Below, piece by piece: positions 1-8,492 of a stretch of 42,778 nt of DNA. Where the stretch lies: assembly GCA_028728195.1 (NCBI GenBank), contig JAQYUY010000091.1:1-42778 (forward strand), read 5' to 3'. A program made the position numbers and the translations under genes. The notes beneath the pieces are model-generated. The model worked only from the letters and a program-made list of their open reading frames with translations. It had not been told where the DNA came from and searched no databases. The first letter of the stretch is position 1. The number at the start of each line of letters is the position of its first letter. This DNA is from Endozoicomonas sp. (ex Botrylloides leachii). Lineage in GTDB: Bacteria; Pseudomonadota; Gammaproteobacteria; Pseudomonadales; Endozoicomonadaceae.

Positions 1-358
1 TTGCCCCACGCAATCACTATGACTACCGCAGATGTCAATGATAGGGCAGGGGCACTGAAGGCTTTCGAAAACAATAAGTCAGCCCTGTCAAAGGTCGAGT
101 CTGTATTGGTTGATAGCGGTTTATACAGGTCAGCCTTTCGCCAATGCTACTGATGAAATACTGGGTGCCTCTATACAGGTGGCAAAAAGGAGTGAACTTC
201 ATACTTTTGCAGTGATCCCGCAGCGCTGGGTTGTCGAGCGCTCATTTGCTTGGATAGAAAACTGCCGCCGTTTATGGAAAAATACTGAGCGTAAATTGAA
301 CACAAGCCTTCAATTTACGCATTTAGCTTTCTTGGTACTATTGTTAAGAAGATTATGA
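1..358 (+). pseudogene. IS5-family transposase, 3' part, frameshifted
   Basis: This is the C-terminal part of a DDE transposase of the IS5 type, cut by the window edge. Frame 1 reads from base 1 to a stop after residues SAFRQCY. It contains VLVDSG, the usual context of the second catalytic aspartate. The protein then continues in frame 2 as YTGQPFANA, QVAKRSELHTFAVIP and RWVVERSFAW, which carries the catalytic glutamate, followed by CRRLWKN and ERKLNTSLQF. One extra T near base 121 (ggt-t-tat) accounts for the shift. The open frame from base 110 alone would give an 82-residue product without the first catalytic residues. The element is therefore probably inactive, unless programmed frameshifting occurs, for which I see no slippery site. 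The right end of the element probably lies near 360-375, but I could not define terminal repeats. Confidence 0.85.
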
Positions 359-418
359 ACAGCTTCTTATAACACGTTATTCGACTTGTTATAAAAAATG
401 TACAGCTTTAGCTCACTA

Positions 419-1081
419 CTAATTATCTTTATCAATAAATTGCTGAACATCAGCCAACCCTATGCTTTTATCTGCTTTCACACTATCAATTCCTGATGCT
501 TCATTAGCCTTTCTATCAACTGATTCAAATATATTTTGTTCCACTGGCTCAATCGTCACATGAATGGCATCACGAGCATTATTGCGACCAAATTTGCGCT
601 TATACTTCTTATTGGAAGAAATGATTTTTTGTTTTCTCTTTTTTTCTTTTAAAAGCGCAAGAATAGGCGCATTATTTTTAATAACCTGCTTTTCCGCATC
701 TTGGATAAAATGCTGAAAACACGGATCGGATATTTTTCTTTTGTTGATCGGAATTAATCGACTTTCACTCTTTGCGGCTGTTTTGATTAGCCCATGAAGA
801 ATAAGTAACTTATTGAGTGTACTCGGCTTAATATTGTGCTCAGCTGACCAGTCATAAACAGGCTTTAAGCTTAATTTTTTTAAACTTTCTGAGAAAGCTG
901 TTGTCAGCTTATCTGTTGCCCATTTTGCCAAATGTTTAACTTGAGATTCAGCTTCATAATTTTCAGGAAGTTTTTTATCGGTTTTTCTTTTTGTTCGGAT
1001 ACGATGCCCTTCACTGCTTGGCGGCTTGGTATTAGTAGCCAATGGAGTAAGGTTATTAGATGAAATTTTATTTGATGCCAT
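419..1081 (-). CDS. hypothetical basic protein, 220 aa, unrecognised
   Basis: I do not recognise this protein. It is hydrophilic and lysine-rich, with no signal peptide or membrane segment. The N-terminal 40 residues look disordered and carry a basic stretch (RIRTKRKTDKK). A helical middle part contains VYDWSAEHNIKPSTLNKLL, which resembles a helix-turn-helix. A second basic cluster (LKEKKRKQKI to KYKRKFGRN) follows, then an acidic tail. This suggests nucleic acid binding, as inference only. The open frame can start at 1090, but the AAGG at its edge is too close to that ATG. The ATG at 1081 has the AAGG nine bases upstream and is preferred. The gene lies 64 bases downstream of the SpoVR gene on the same strand, with a 9-bp inverted repeat between them, and abuts the transposase remnant. 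Confidence 0.6.
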   Translation of the reverse strand: MASNKISSNNLTPLATNTKPPSSEGHRIRTKRKTDKKLPENYEAESQVKHLAKWATDKLTTAFSESLKKLSLKPVYDWSAEHNIKPSTLNKLLILHGLIKTAAKSESRLIPINKRKISDPCFQHFIQDAEKQVIKNNAPILALLKEKKRKQKIISSNKKYKRKFGRNNARDAIHVTIEPVEQNIFESVDRKANEASGIDSVKADKSIGLADVQQFIDKDN

Positions 1082-1106
1082 AATCGCCATCCTTGGCAGG
1101 TATGTT

Positions 1107-1139
1107 TATTAGTTAGATAATAATAGAAAATAACTAATA
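1107..1139. repeat. 9-bp inverted repeat between SpoVR gene and downstream gene
   Basis: TATTAGTTA (1107-1115) and TAACTAATA (1131-1139) are exact reverse complements separated by 15 bases. The repeat follows the SpoVR stop on the minus strand and precedes the 220-aa gene. There is no clear T-run after it on the minus strand. It could be a weak terminator, a processing hairpin or a regulator site. Confidence 0.5.
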
Positions 1140-1145
1140 CTGCAT

Positions 1146-2669
1146 TTAAGCTGTTGCGGTGTTTTCTTCTGGATGAGGTAATCCGAAGGTAGTTTTTATA
1201 TTCCTCTCTTCATCCACAGACTCTAGCCTGACATCAAAATTCCATAGACGATGAACATGTTTAATTATCTCCCGTGTATTTTCAGCTTCCAATGGGCGTT
1301 GCTGATGCATGTAGTGGCGCAGTGTCAGCGAGCGATCTCCACGTACATTGACATTGTAAACCTGTATGTTAGGTTCACGATTGCCAAGATTGTATTGTGC
1401 TGCAAGAGACTCACGTAGATTGCGATAGCCCGACTCATTATGAATAGTACTTACTTCCAAATAAGGGTTGCTTTCATCATCGCTAATACAAAACAGACGC
1501 ATATCTCGCATAACTTTAGGCGATAAATACTGTAATATAAAACTTTCATCTTTAAAGTTCTGCATCGCAAAATGTACGGTTTCTAACCAGTTGCTACCCG
1601 CAATATCAGGGAACCAGTATTTATCCTCTTTTGTTGGTTTTTCACAGATTCGGCGAATATCCTGGAACATATTAAAGCCCAGAGTATATGGATTAATGCC
1701 GCTATAACGAGGATCATCAAAATCCGGCTGAAAAACAACATTAGAATGAGAATGCAAGAATTCCATAATAAAGCCTTCTGTTACCAACCCTTCGTTGTAG
1801 AGCTCGTGACAGAGGTGGTAGTGCCAGAACGAAGCCCAGCCTTCATTCATTACTTGGGTCTGGCGCTGAGGATAAAAATACTGAGCTATTTTCCGTACAA
1901 TGCGAATCAACTCCCGTTGCCATGTTTCCAGCAAAGGTGCACTTTTTTCAACAAAATATAGGATATTTTCTTCTGGGTGCTCAGGAAAGCGCCGAACCTG
2001 CTCTTCTTTTTCTTCTTCTCGGATAGGAATTGTTCGCCATAGATCATTGAGGTTTTTTTGGATATATTCTTCTCGCTCCCGCGCTCTGGCTTTTTCCTCT
2101 GTTGCAGATATAGGTCGTGGGCGCTGGTAGCGGTTAACACCTTGATTCATCAATGCATGACAAGCGTCTAATAAATCTTCTACTGCATCAATACCATATT
2201 TTTCTTCACATTGAGCAATATAATTTTTAGCAAATAGGAGGTAATCAATAATTGAGTCGGCATCAGTCCATGCTTTGAATAAATAGTTTCCTTTGAAAAA
2301 AGAATTATGACCGTAACAAGCATGAGCAATAACCAATGCTTGCATAGGCATGGTATTTTCTTCCATCAGGTAAGCAATACAAGGGTTGGAATTAATAACA
2401 ATTTCATAGGCTAACCCCATGCGACCACGCTGATAGTTTTGTTGGTTCTGTAGAAATTGTTTGCCATAGCTCCAGTGATTATACATCAAAGGCATACCAA
2501 CTGATGCATATGCATCTAGCATTTGTTCTGAGCTGATCACTTCAATCTGGTTAGGGTAGGTATCTAGCTTAAATTTTTTTGCCAGTCGTGCTATTTCTTT
2601 ATCATAAGCTCGAATCAGATCAAAAGTCCATTCAGAGTCTGTTGATAAAGGTTTTTTACGTCTAGGCAT
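1146..2669 (-). CDS. SpoVR family protein (YcgB-like)
   Basis: This is a 507-aa cytoplasmic protein of the SpoVR/YcgB family, close to the usual length of about 510. Family-typical segments are QVMNEGWASFWHYH (around residue 275) and DIRRICEKPT, with GLAYEIVINSNPCIAYLMEEN near the N-terminal third. The biochemical role is not known; the family is linked to spore cortex formation in Bacillus and to stationary-phase or stress responses in enterobacteria. The open frame extends to 2747, but the ATG at 2669 has a strong AGGAGG eight bases upstream and gives MPRRKKPLSTDSEW, so it is the start. It overlaps the YeaH stop codon by 8 bases, indicating translational coupling in the PrkA-YeaH-SpoVR operon. 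Confidence 0.93.
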   Translation of the reverse strand: MPRRKKPLSTDSEWTFDLIRAYDKEIARLAKKFKLDTYPNQIEVISSEQMLDAYASVGMPLMYNHWSYGKQFLQNQQNYQRGRMGLAYEIVINSNPCIAYLMEENTMPMQALVIAHACYGHNSFFKGNYLFKAWTDADSIIDYLLFAKNYIAQCEEKYGIDAVEDLLDACHALMNQGVNRYQRPRPISATEEKARAREREEYIQKNLNDLWRTIPIREEEKEEQVRRFPEHPEENILYFVEKSAPLLETWQRELIRIVRKIAQYFYPQRQTQVMNEGWASFWHYHLCHELYNEGLVTEGFIMEFLHSHSNVVFQPDFDDPRYSGINPYTLGFNMFQDIRRICEKPTKEDKYWFPDIAGSNWLETVHFAMQNFKDESFILQYLSPKVMRDMRLFCISDDESNPYLEVSTIHNESGYRNLRESLAAQYNLGNREPNIQVYNVNVRGDRSLTLRHYMHQQRPLEAENTREIIKHVHRLWNFDVRLESVDEERNIKTTFGLPHPEENTATA

Positions 2670-3945
2670 CTTGAGCCTCCTTTTTCTCAAACAGGCGGCG
2701 GAACACCGGATAAATATCGCTATGATCACGGATCTGCTGCATAGCAAAATGTCGAGAATTATCTTTTTCTATTGTCTTATACTCATGCCAGAGGTTTTGA
2801 TGGTGTCTGTCAGTAATTTCTACATAAGAATAATACTGTGTTACAGGCAAAATTTTATTAATAATTAGATCCCTACATTTGCTAGAGTCTGCTTCCCAGT
2901 TATCACCATCTGATGCTTGAGCAACATAGATATTCCACTCACTCGGTGAGTAACGCTTTTTAATGACTTCATCAGTTAATCGAAGAGCAGTAGATACAAC
3001 TGTGCCCCCTGTTTCCCGAGCATAGAAAAAATCATGCTCGTTACACTCTCTTGCTTCACTATGATGGCGAATGAAAACAACATCAACAGATTCGTAGTTA
3101 CGTTGTAGGAATAGATATAATAAAAGAAAAAATCGTTTAGCAATGTCTTTTATTTTCCGGGTCATAGAACCAGATACATCCATGACACAGAACATAACTG
3201 CTTTGCTAGATGGCTGAGGCACCTTGACTAGACTGTTATATTTCAGGTCAAAATCATCAATAAACGGCAGTTTTTTTAGCTTAGCATTGAGAGTTTTTAT
3301 TTGTTCGCGTATTTCCTTGGAACGAAGGGCGCATAAGTCACCACCGCTAACTTCCATTTCTCTTAATTCTTTTTTAAGTTCTCGAATATGCTTTCTACTC
3401 TTTCCTGATAGTGCAATACGTCTGGCATGAGCGGCACGCAGTGAACGAATAATATTTAATTGATCAGGAGAACCTGCTGAGGTAAAGCCTGCACGCTTTA
3501 ATTTAAATTCTGTACTGTCTTTCAGATTTTTGCTGGTCAGGTTAGGTAACGCAAGATCATCGAATAGATACTCAAGAAATTCATCTCGATTAATTTGAAA
3601 GACAAACTCGTCAGTACCAGAGCCACTATTACTAGCTTGGCCATCGCCACTTCCTTGACCACTTCCTCCCGGGGGACGCTGAATACGATCTCCTGGGTTA
3701 AAATCTTTATTTCCAGGATGGATATGGTCGTGTTTTCCACCTTGCCCATGATGAAAAAAAGGCTCGGTAAGGTCTTTCTTGGGAATGTAGATATCGCTGC
3801 CGCTATCAACATCAGTAATGGAACGTTGATTCACAGCGTCCTGAACGGCATCCTTGACTAAGCCTCGATAACGCCTCAAAAAACGTTGTCTGTTGACCGT
3901 ACTTTTCTTTTTTGAGTTGAGGCGTCGATCAATAATTATACTCAT
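2662..3945 (-). CDS. yeaH: YeaH/YhbH family protein (DUF444)
   Basis: This is a 427-aa cytoplasmic protein of the DUF444 family, equal in length to E. coli YeaH. A basic N-terminus (RFLRRYRGLVKDAVQDAV) is followed by a glycine-rich low-complexity stretch around residues 80-110. The C-terminal half has a von Willebrand factor A-like fold, with a metal-site motif CVMDVSGSMTRK near residue 255 and a later ARETGGTVVSTAL segment. In E. coli yeaH is co-transcribed with the kinase gene yeaG and induced in stationary phase and nitrogen starvation; the molecular role is open. Here it lies between the kinase and SpoVR genes on one strand. The start ATG has GGGGAGAG shortly upstream. Confidence 0.94.
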   Translation of the reverse strand: MSIIIDRRLNSKKKSTVNRQRFLRRYRGLVKDAVQDAVNQRSITDVDSGSDIYIPKKDLTEPFFHHGQGGKHDHIHPGNKDFNPGDRIQRPPGGSGQGSGDGQASNSGSGTDEFVFQINRDEFLEYLFDDLALPNLTSKNLKDSTEFKLKRAGFTSAGSPDQLNIIRSLRAAHARRIALSGKSRKHIRELKKELREMEVSGGDLCALRSKEIREQIKTLNAKLKKLPFIDDFDLKYNSLVKVPQPSSKAVMFCVMDVSGSMTRKIKDIAKRFFLLLYLFLQRNYESVDVVFIRHHSEARECNEHDFFYARETGGTVVSTALRLTDEVIKKRYSPSEWNIYVAQASDGDNWEADSSKCRDLIINKILPVTQYYSYVEITDRHHQNLWHEYKTIEKDNSRHFAMQQIRDHSDIYPVFRRLFEKKEAQDA

Positions 3946-4128
3946 AGGACGCTCTCCCCTTAAACTTCTGTTGCTTCATTTATTATTACTGGCTATCTAT
4001 CATCATGTAAGTCCTTGATTTATATAGGATAAAATGCTGATTAATAGCCCTTGTTATGTTAACAGCTTGAAAAGAAACGAATAACCAGTTGCGAGCCTCT
4101 TGAAAGCCATTGTATTAATGACCAAGGG

Positions 4129-4150
4129 AAACCATCCCTAAGGATGGCTT
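4129..4150 (-). terminator. stem-loop between yeaG and yeaH
   Basis: CCATCC (4132-4137) and GGATGG (4142-4147) form a 6-bp stem with a 4-base loop, extended by a mismatch and A-T pairs. It sits 4 bases after the kinase gene stop on the minus strand. Only a short T-run follows, so it is better read as an attenuator or RNA-stability element inside the operon than as a full terminator. Confidence 0.45.
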
Positions 4151-4153
4151 TAG

Positions 4154-6076
4154 CTACTGAGACTTGCGAACGCGGATATACCATTCAGAAAGCAAGCGTA
4201 CCTGCTTTTCGGTATACCCATGCGCAACCATGCGATCGACAAAATCTTTATGTTTACGTTGATCATCCTGAGATCCTTTCGGATTGAATGAAATAACAGG
4301 TAACAGATCTTCCGTATTAGAGAACATTTTCTTTTCAATAACAGTTCGCATTTTCTCATAACTGAGCCAGCTAGGATTTTTACCCTGATGGTTAGCTCGA
4401 GCGCGAAGTACAAAGTTAACCACTTCATTACGAAAATCTTTAGGGTTAGCAATGCCTGCTGGCTTTTCAATTTTTTCTAACTCATCATTCAGTGCTACAC
4501 GATCAAGGATATGACCTGTGTCAGGGTCACGGAATTCCTGATCTTGAATCCAAAAATCAGCATAAGTAATATAGCGGTCAAAAATATTCTGCCCATACTC
4601 AGAATAAGATTCGAGATAAGCTGTTTGAATTTCTTTTCCCAAAAACTCTACATACTTAGGCGTCAGAAATTCTTTAATGAAACGTACATAGCGCTCTTGC
4701 GTTTCTTCTGAGTATTGTTGCTGCTCAATCTGTTGTTCTAATACGTAGAGTAGATGAACCGGATTTGCCGCTACTTCCGAAGCATCAAAGTTGAATACTT
4801 TGGACAAAATTTTGAAGGCAAAGCGAGTTGATAACCCATTCATACCTTCATCAACGCCAGCAAAGTCTTTATATTCCTGAATGGGTTTGGCATTTGGATC
4901 AGTATCTTTTAGATTCTCACCATCATAAACCCGCATTTTAGAAAATGCCGAAGAATTTTCTGGCTCTTTGATGCGTGACAACACAGAGAACTGTGCCAGC
5001 ATTTTCAGCGTATCGGGAGCACAAGGTGCTTCTTTTAATGAGCTATGCTCTAGTAGTTTTTCATAAATTTTGATTTCCTCACTGACGCGAGTGCAATAAG
5101 GAACCTTGACAATGTTGACGCGATCTATAAAGGCTTCATTAGTCTTATTATTTCTAAAGGTTTGCCACTCAGATTCGTTAGAGTGAGCTAAGATTACACC
5201 TTCATAGGGAATAGCACCTAAACCTTCAGTGCTATTGTAATTTCCTTCCTGCGTAGCAGTAAGCAGAGGGTGTAAAACTTTTATGGGCGCCTTGAACATT
5301 TCGACGAATTCCATCAAACCTTGGTTTGCACGGCATAATGCGCCAGAGAAACTATAAGCATCAGGATCATCCTGAGAGAAATCTTCTAGTTGTCGTATAT
5401 CAACCTTGCCTACAAGACTAGAAATATCTTGATTGTTTTCATCTCCGGGCTCAGTTTTGGCAACAGCTACTTGATTCAAACTACTTGGGTAAAGCTTTAC
5501 TACACGAAACTTAGAAATATCTCCACCGTATTCATGCAGACGTTTTACCGCCCATGGCGACATAATATAACGCAGATAGCGATGGGGAATACCGTACTCT
5601 TGCCCAAGAATATCTGCATCCTCATCAGGATTAAACAGGCCTAAAGGTGATTCAAATACGGGGGAACCCTTTATCGCATAGAAGGGTACTCTTTCTATTA
5701 ACTGCTTGAGTTTTTCTGCAAGAGAGGACTTACCTCCACCAACAGGGCCTAATAAGTATAAGATTTGCTTCTTTTCTTCTAGCCCTTGGGCTGCATGTTT
5801 AAAGTAAGAAACAATCTGCTCAATAGCTTCTTCCATTCCATAGAAATCTGCAAATGCAGGGTAACGTTTGATCAATTTATTGGAAAAAATACGGCTTAAC
5901 CTAGGGTCTTTGGATGTATCGATAACTTCAGGTTCACCGATAGCTAATAGCATACGTTCGGCTGCATTAGCATAAACCGTAGGCTCTTTTTTACAAAGGG
6001 TGAGATATTCCTGAAGACTAATCTCCTCCTGCTGTACTGATTCATATCTTTGCTGAAAGTGCGCAAATATAGACAT
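4154..6076 (-). CDS. yeaG: PrkA family serine protein kinase (YeaG)
   Basis: This is a 640-aa cytoplasmic protein matching the PrkA/YeaG family (E. coli YeaG is about 644 aa). An AAA+-like N-terminal domain carries the Walker A motif GPVGGGKSS near residue 110, after GMEEAIEQIVSYFKHAAQG. Further on come the family segments VLHPLLTATQEGNY, GVILAHSNESEWQTF and NKTNEAFIDRV. The C-terminal PrkA kinase-like domain contains GMNGLSTRFAFKILSKVF and NPVHLLYVLEQQIEQQQY. PrkA proteins phosphorylate serine or threonine and act in sporulation or stationary-phase stress. It is the first gene of the operon kinase-yeaH-SpoVR. The start ATG at 6076 has GAGGAG eight bases upstream. Confidence 0.95.
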   Translation of the reverse strand: MSIFAHFQQRYESVQQEEISLQEYLTLCKKEPTVYANAAERMLLAIGEPEVIDTSKDPRLSRIFSNKLIKRYPAFADFYGMEEAIEQIVSYFKHAAQGLEEKKQILYLLGPVGGGKSSLAEKLKQLIERVPFYAIKGSPVFESPLGLFNPDEDADILGQEYGIPHRYLRYIMSPWAVKRLHEYGGDISKFRVVKLYPSSLNQVAVAKTEPGDENNQDISSLVGKVDIRQLEDFSQDDPDAYSFSGALCRANQGLMEFVEMFKAPIKVLHPLLTATQEGNYNSTEGLGAIPYEGVILAHSNESEWQTFRNNKTNEAFIDRVNIVKVPYCTRVSEEIKIYEKLLEHSSLKEAPCAPDTLKMLAQFSVLSRIKEPENSSAFSKMRVYDGENLKDTDPNAKPIQEYKDFAGVDEGMNGLSTRFAFKILSKVFNFDASEVAANPVHLLYVLEQQIEQQQYSEETQERYVRFIKEFLTPKYVEFLGKEIQTAYLESYSEYGQNIFDRYITYADFWIQDQEFRDPDTGHILDRVALNDELEKIEKPAGIANPKDFRNEVVNFVLRARANHQGKNPSWLSYEKMRTVIEKKMFSNTEDLLPVISFNPKGSQDDQRKHKDFVDRMVAHGYTEKQVRLLSEWYIRVRKSQ

Positions 6077-6586
6077 ATCTTATTCTCCTCGCCCTACGAT
6101 GACTTTGTTTCAGGCGTATTTCTTATTGGTTGCAATTGTTTATGATTGTTAAAAAAAGGCTTTATATTCGCATTGCCTATATATTAAACAGATATCCACT
6201 GTCTTTTTTTAAGAACTTTGCACATAAAGATAGGTTATAGATGGATTAAGAGTAAAAGTCTATAGGCGTCAGTAATCGGTATAACGGTAACTATTAATAT
6301 TTGTTTAATTTTTATACTTTATTTATTGCTTTCTGCTTTGCCTAGAAGGCATTGCAAGAATTAAATCTGTAGTACAATGCAAACTAAAAAAAGAATCCAA
6401 ATCACGCTATTTATCTACCCATTCAAAGATAATACCTTATAAATAGCACCTAAACTCCCCTTTTTATCCAAGCGGCTGTAAAGGTATCACTAGGATCAAT
6501 TTTCCACAACAGCTTGAAAGATCGCACTCTTTCAGAACAGTAACCCGTCATACTTATGACGGGCTTAAGGGTTTAATATATGGTTT
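6077..6586. other. 510-base intergenic region upstream of yeaG
   Basis: This AT-rich region holds the leader and promoter of the kinase operon on its left side and the 3' end of the PqaA-like gene on its right. I see no open frame with a ribosome site. Two inverted repeats stand out: TGAAAGA/TCTTTCA at 6515-6534 with a 6-base loop, and the 9-bp hairpin at 6544-6563. I could not place a convincing promoter. Confidence 0.5.
6544..6563 (-). terminator. hairpin downstream of pqaA-like gene
   Basis: CCCGTCATA and TATGACGGG are perfect complements around a 2-base loop, giving a GC-capped stem 23 bases after the stop codon of the PqaA-like gene. The following bases on the minus strand are TTACTGTTCTG, so the T-tract is poor. 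A second hairpin (6515-6534) follows. Together they probably end that transcript. Confidence 0.6.
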
Positions 6587-8056
6587 TTAATTAGCGTAAC
6601 GATCAGGGGTAACAAATAAGCGTGTAGTAAAGATAAGATCTGGGTAAGGCGCATTGCTATAACTGACTTCTACAAATGAGGCAGCCCATCCTTTTTTAGG
6701 TTGCGGCAAAGCGACCGTTAGTTTGCACTTGCTTGTACAATTAAACTTAAGATCAGTTGGGGTAAATGAAGAAACATCAGAATTACTGACTACCTTTCGG
6801 AAGTCTCTAGAAACAGTATTTGATGCCTGCCATAACTTAACAGTTTTTGGTTTGGTGGAGCTGGTAATGGTAAGATTACCTTTATCATGCTCCCATGTAA
6901 ATTCAGGCAGCTTATGTCCTTCAGTAATAGCGCCATAAAATGACTCAAGCGTTCTAGAAACTCTAGCCGGATCTTCCCGAAAAATATAGTGACTACTATT
7001 GGGCAATACTCGCATCCACTTTTTAGCGGGAAGAGCATGGAAGAAAAATTGTGTAGTATCTGCTGGGACAAAATCATCACCAGATGCGCTCACCATAAAT
7101 TTTGGCATAGTCAAAAACTTTCGATACTGGAACGGGTCAACGACAGAGAACAGTTTACTCATAGACTCAGTTCCTAGCTTTGGCATTAATGGCATGTAAG
7201 GTGCGATAGCGGGATTGCCTTTCTTATATACCTTGAACAAATGTTGAATCATATCAGGTAAATTAATAAAATCGGCCACCAACGGAATAACGGCTGTTAC
7301 CCGCGGATCCATCGCTGCTGCAATCCACGCCGTCCAGCCTCTTTTTGAAGCTCCACTGAGTACAAAATGATTGATGCTCACGTGTTCTTTTCTTAATTGT
7401 GTTTGGACTGCATTCATTGCCGCAATAACGGATTTCACCATAGGCAAACGCAAAGGCCAATTATAATTTTTATTAGGGTCCCTCATAAATTGATACCAAG
7501 TATAAGCTATTAGTTGGTCCTCTTTTAAAGGATCACCCTTGTTAAACCGTAAATACTGATTAGGTACATCATTAAGATTAATCACTACTGAGTTAGTTCT
7601 AGCAGCAATGGCTGCAAATGGAAGCACCTCTTTATATACCGGCTCGGTATTTTTTTTCTTGGGATGGATAACACCACTGTTAATATAAAGTAATGCTGTA
7701 TTCTTGGTTACTTTTTCAGGCTGATAAATGGTTAACCTGTGTTTCCATAAAGGAAAATCAACTTTTCCCTGCTCACCTTGCTTCCAGTAAAGAGATGTCA
7801 GATTCATGAAGTAACGAGTAACTTGCTGTTTTTTGTTATCAATAGTTACTGTTTCTGTGTCTTTACCTATTATTTTCCAATTAAAGTCAGGCTCTTTTTG
7901 TTCTAAATAACAGGGTAAAACATGACCCATATTATCTGCCAGCTTACCCGGCAGGCACTCAGATGAGAGCGCTTTTAAACTACCTGCCCAAAGTATGCTA
8001 ATAAAAGATAATAAAACAAGGTATATACTATTTTTCTTCATGGCACCATCATCCAT
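6587..8056 (-). CDS. PhoPQ-activated pathogenicity-related protein, PqaA-like alpha/beta hydrolase
   Basis: This 489-aa protein matches the PhoPQ-activated pathogenicity-related family (PqaA of Salmonella, AprA of Dictyostelium pathogens). An N-terminal signal peptide (MKKNSIYLVLLSFISILWAG) points to export. The hydrolase-like core has GASKRGWTAW near residue 236, placing a serine at the nucleophile elbow, SASGDDFVPAD as the likely acid loop and LPNSSHYI as the likely histidine loop. The reaction is unknown. The ATG at 8056 has AGCAGG seven bases upstream; an internal ATG at 8041 starts directly at the signal peptide and is an alternative. It is a single gene between the kinase operon and the divergent secretion cluster. 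Nothing here shows PhoPQ control. Confidence 0.88.
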   Translation of the reverse strand: MDDGAMKKNSIYLVLLSFISILWAGSLKALSSECLPGKLADNMGHVLPCYLEQKEPDFNWKIIGKDTETVTIDNKKQQVTRYFMNLTSLYWKQGEQGKVDFPLWKHRLTIYQPEKVTKNTALLYINSGVIHPKKKNTEPVYKEVLPFAAIAARTNSVVINLNDVPNQYLRFNKGDPLKEDQLIAYTWYQFMRDPNKNYNWPLRLPMVKSVIAAMNAVQTQLRKEHVSINHFVLSGASKRGWTAWIAAAMDPRVTAVIPLVADFINLPDMIQHLFKVYKKGNPAIAPYMPLMPKLGTESMSKLFSVVDPFQYRKFLTMPKFMVSASGDDFVPADTTQFFFHALPAKKWMRVLPNSSHYIFREDPARVSRTLESFYGAITEGHKLPEFTWEHDKGNLTITSSTKPKTVKLWQASNTVSRDFRKVVSNSDVSSFTPTDLKFNCTSKCKLTVALPQPKKGWAASFVEVSYSNAPYPDLIFTTRLFVTPDRYAN

Positions 8057-8492
8057 AGCACAACCTGCTGTTAGGTTTGATACTTTTTTGTATTCAAGAT
8101 GCTTATCTCAGCCATCTTAGCCTATAAAAGGTAAAAATTATTTTTTTAAAAATACGTAGATACAGCTGTATTATATGCGTAATTAAAAACAGATACTATT
8201 ATATGTTATAAACGACATTTACATAGCTATTTTGGAGAGTACAGCTGACAAGAGATTATGTATTAGATTAGATTAACTTAACATTGACAAAGTTTTTTTC
8301 AGTGCTGTAATGAAGATACCTAGTTAACATGAAGTCAATCATGTATACGTCAAAACATTATTATTTATGATTTATTATTTTTGTAAATTTTACAATATGC
8401 TGCTATAGATGATTTATTATGGATGAGTAGGTTAAAATATATACTGTAAATATTTTATATTACATGAATTACTCTTATTTTGAGCAGGTGTT
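8057..8492. other. 436-base divergent intergenic region upstream of the T6SS cluster
   Basis: This is a very AT-rich spacer between the divergently transcribed pqaA-like gene and tssA. It must contain promoters in both directions. A perfect -35 hexamer TTGACA lies at 8284-8289. I looked for a sigma-54 site (TGGCAC-N5-TTGCA), which is common in T6SS promoters, and found none. Confidence 0.5.
8284..8313 (+). promoter_or_regulatory. possible promoter for tssA
   Basis: TTGACA at 8284-8289 is a perfect sigma-70 -35 box. Eighteen bases on is TAATGA, preceded by TG as in extended -10 promoters, but the -10 match itself is poor. It would leave a leader of about 175 bases before tssA. Confidence 0.25.

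Noticed and set aside
110..358. Open frame of 82 residues as an intact gene
   Set aside because: It is the second half of a frameshifted transposase, not an independent gene.
3537..3861. Overlapping open frames on both strands inside yeaH
   Set aside because: They lie out of frame over the glycine-rich region of a well-conserved gene, with no ribosome site or recognisable protein.
8057..8492. Sigma-54 promoter for the T6SS cluster
   Set aside because: No GG-N10-GC pattern near the TGGCAC/TTGCA consensus was found.
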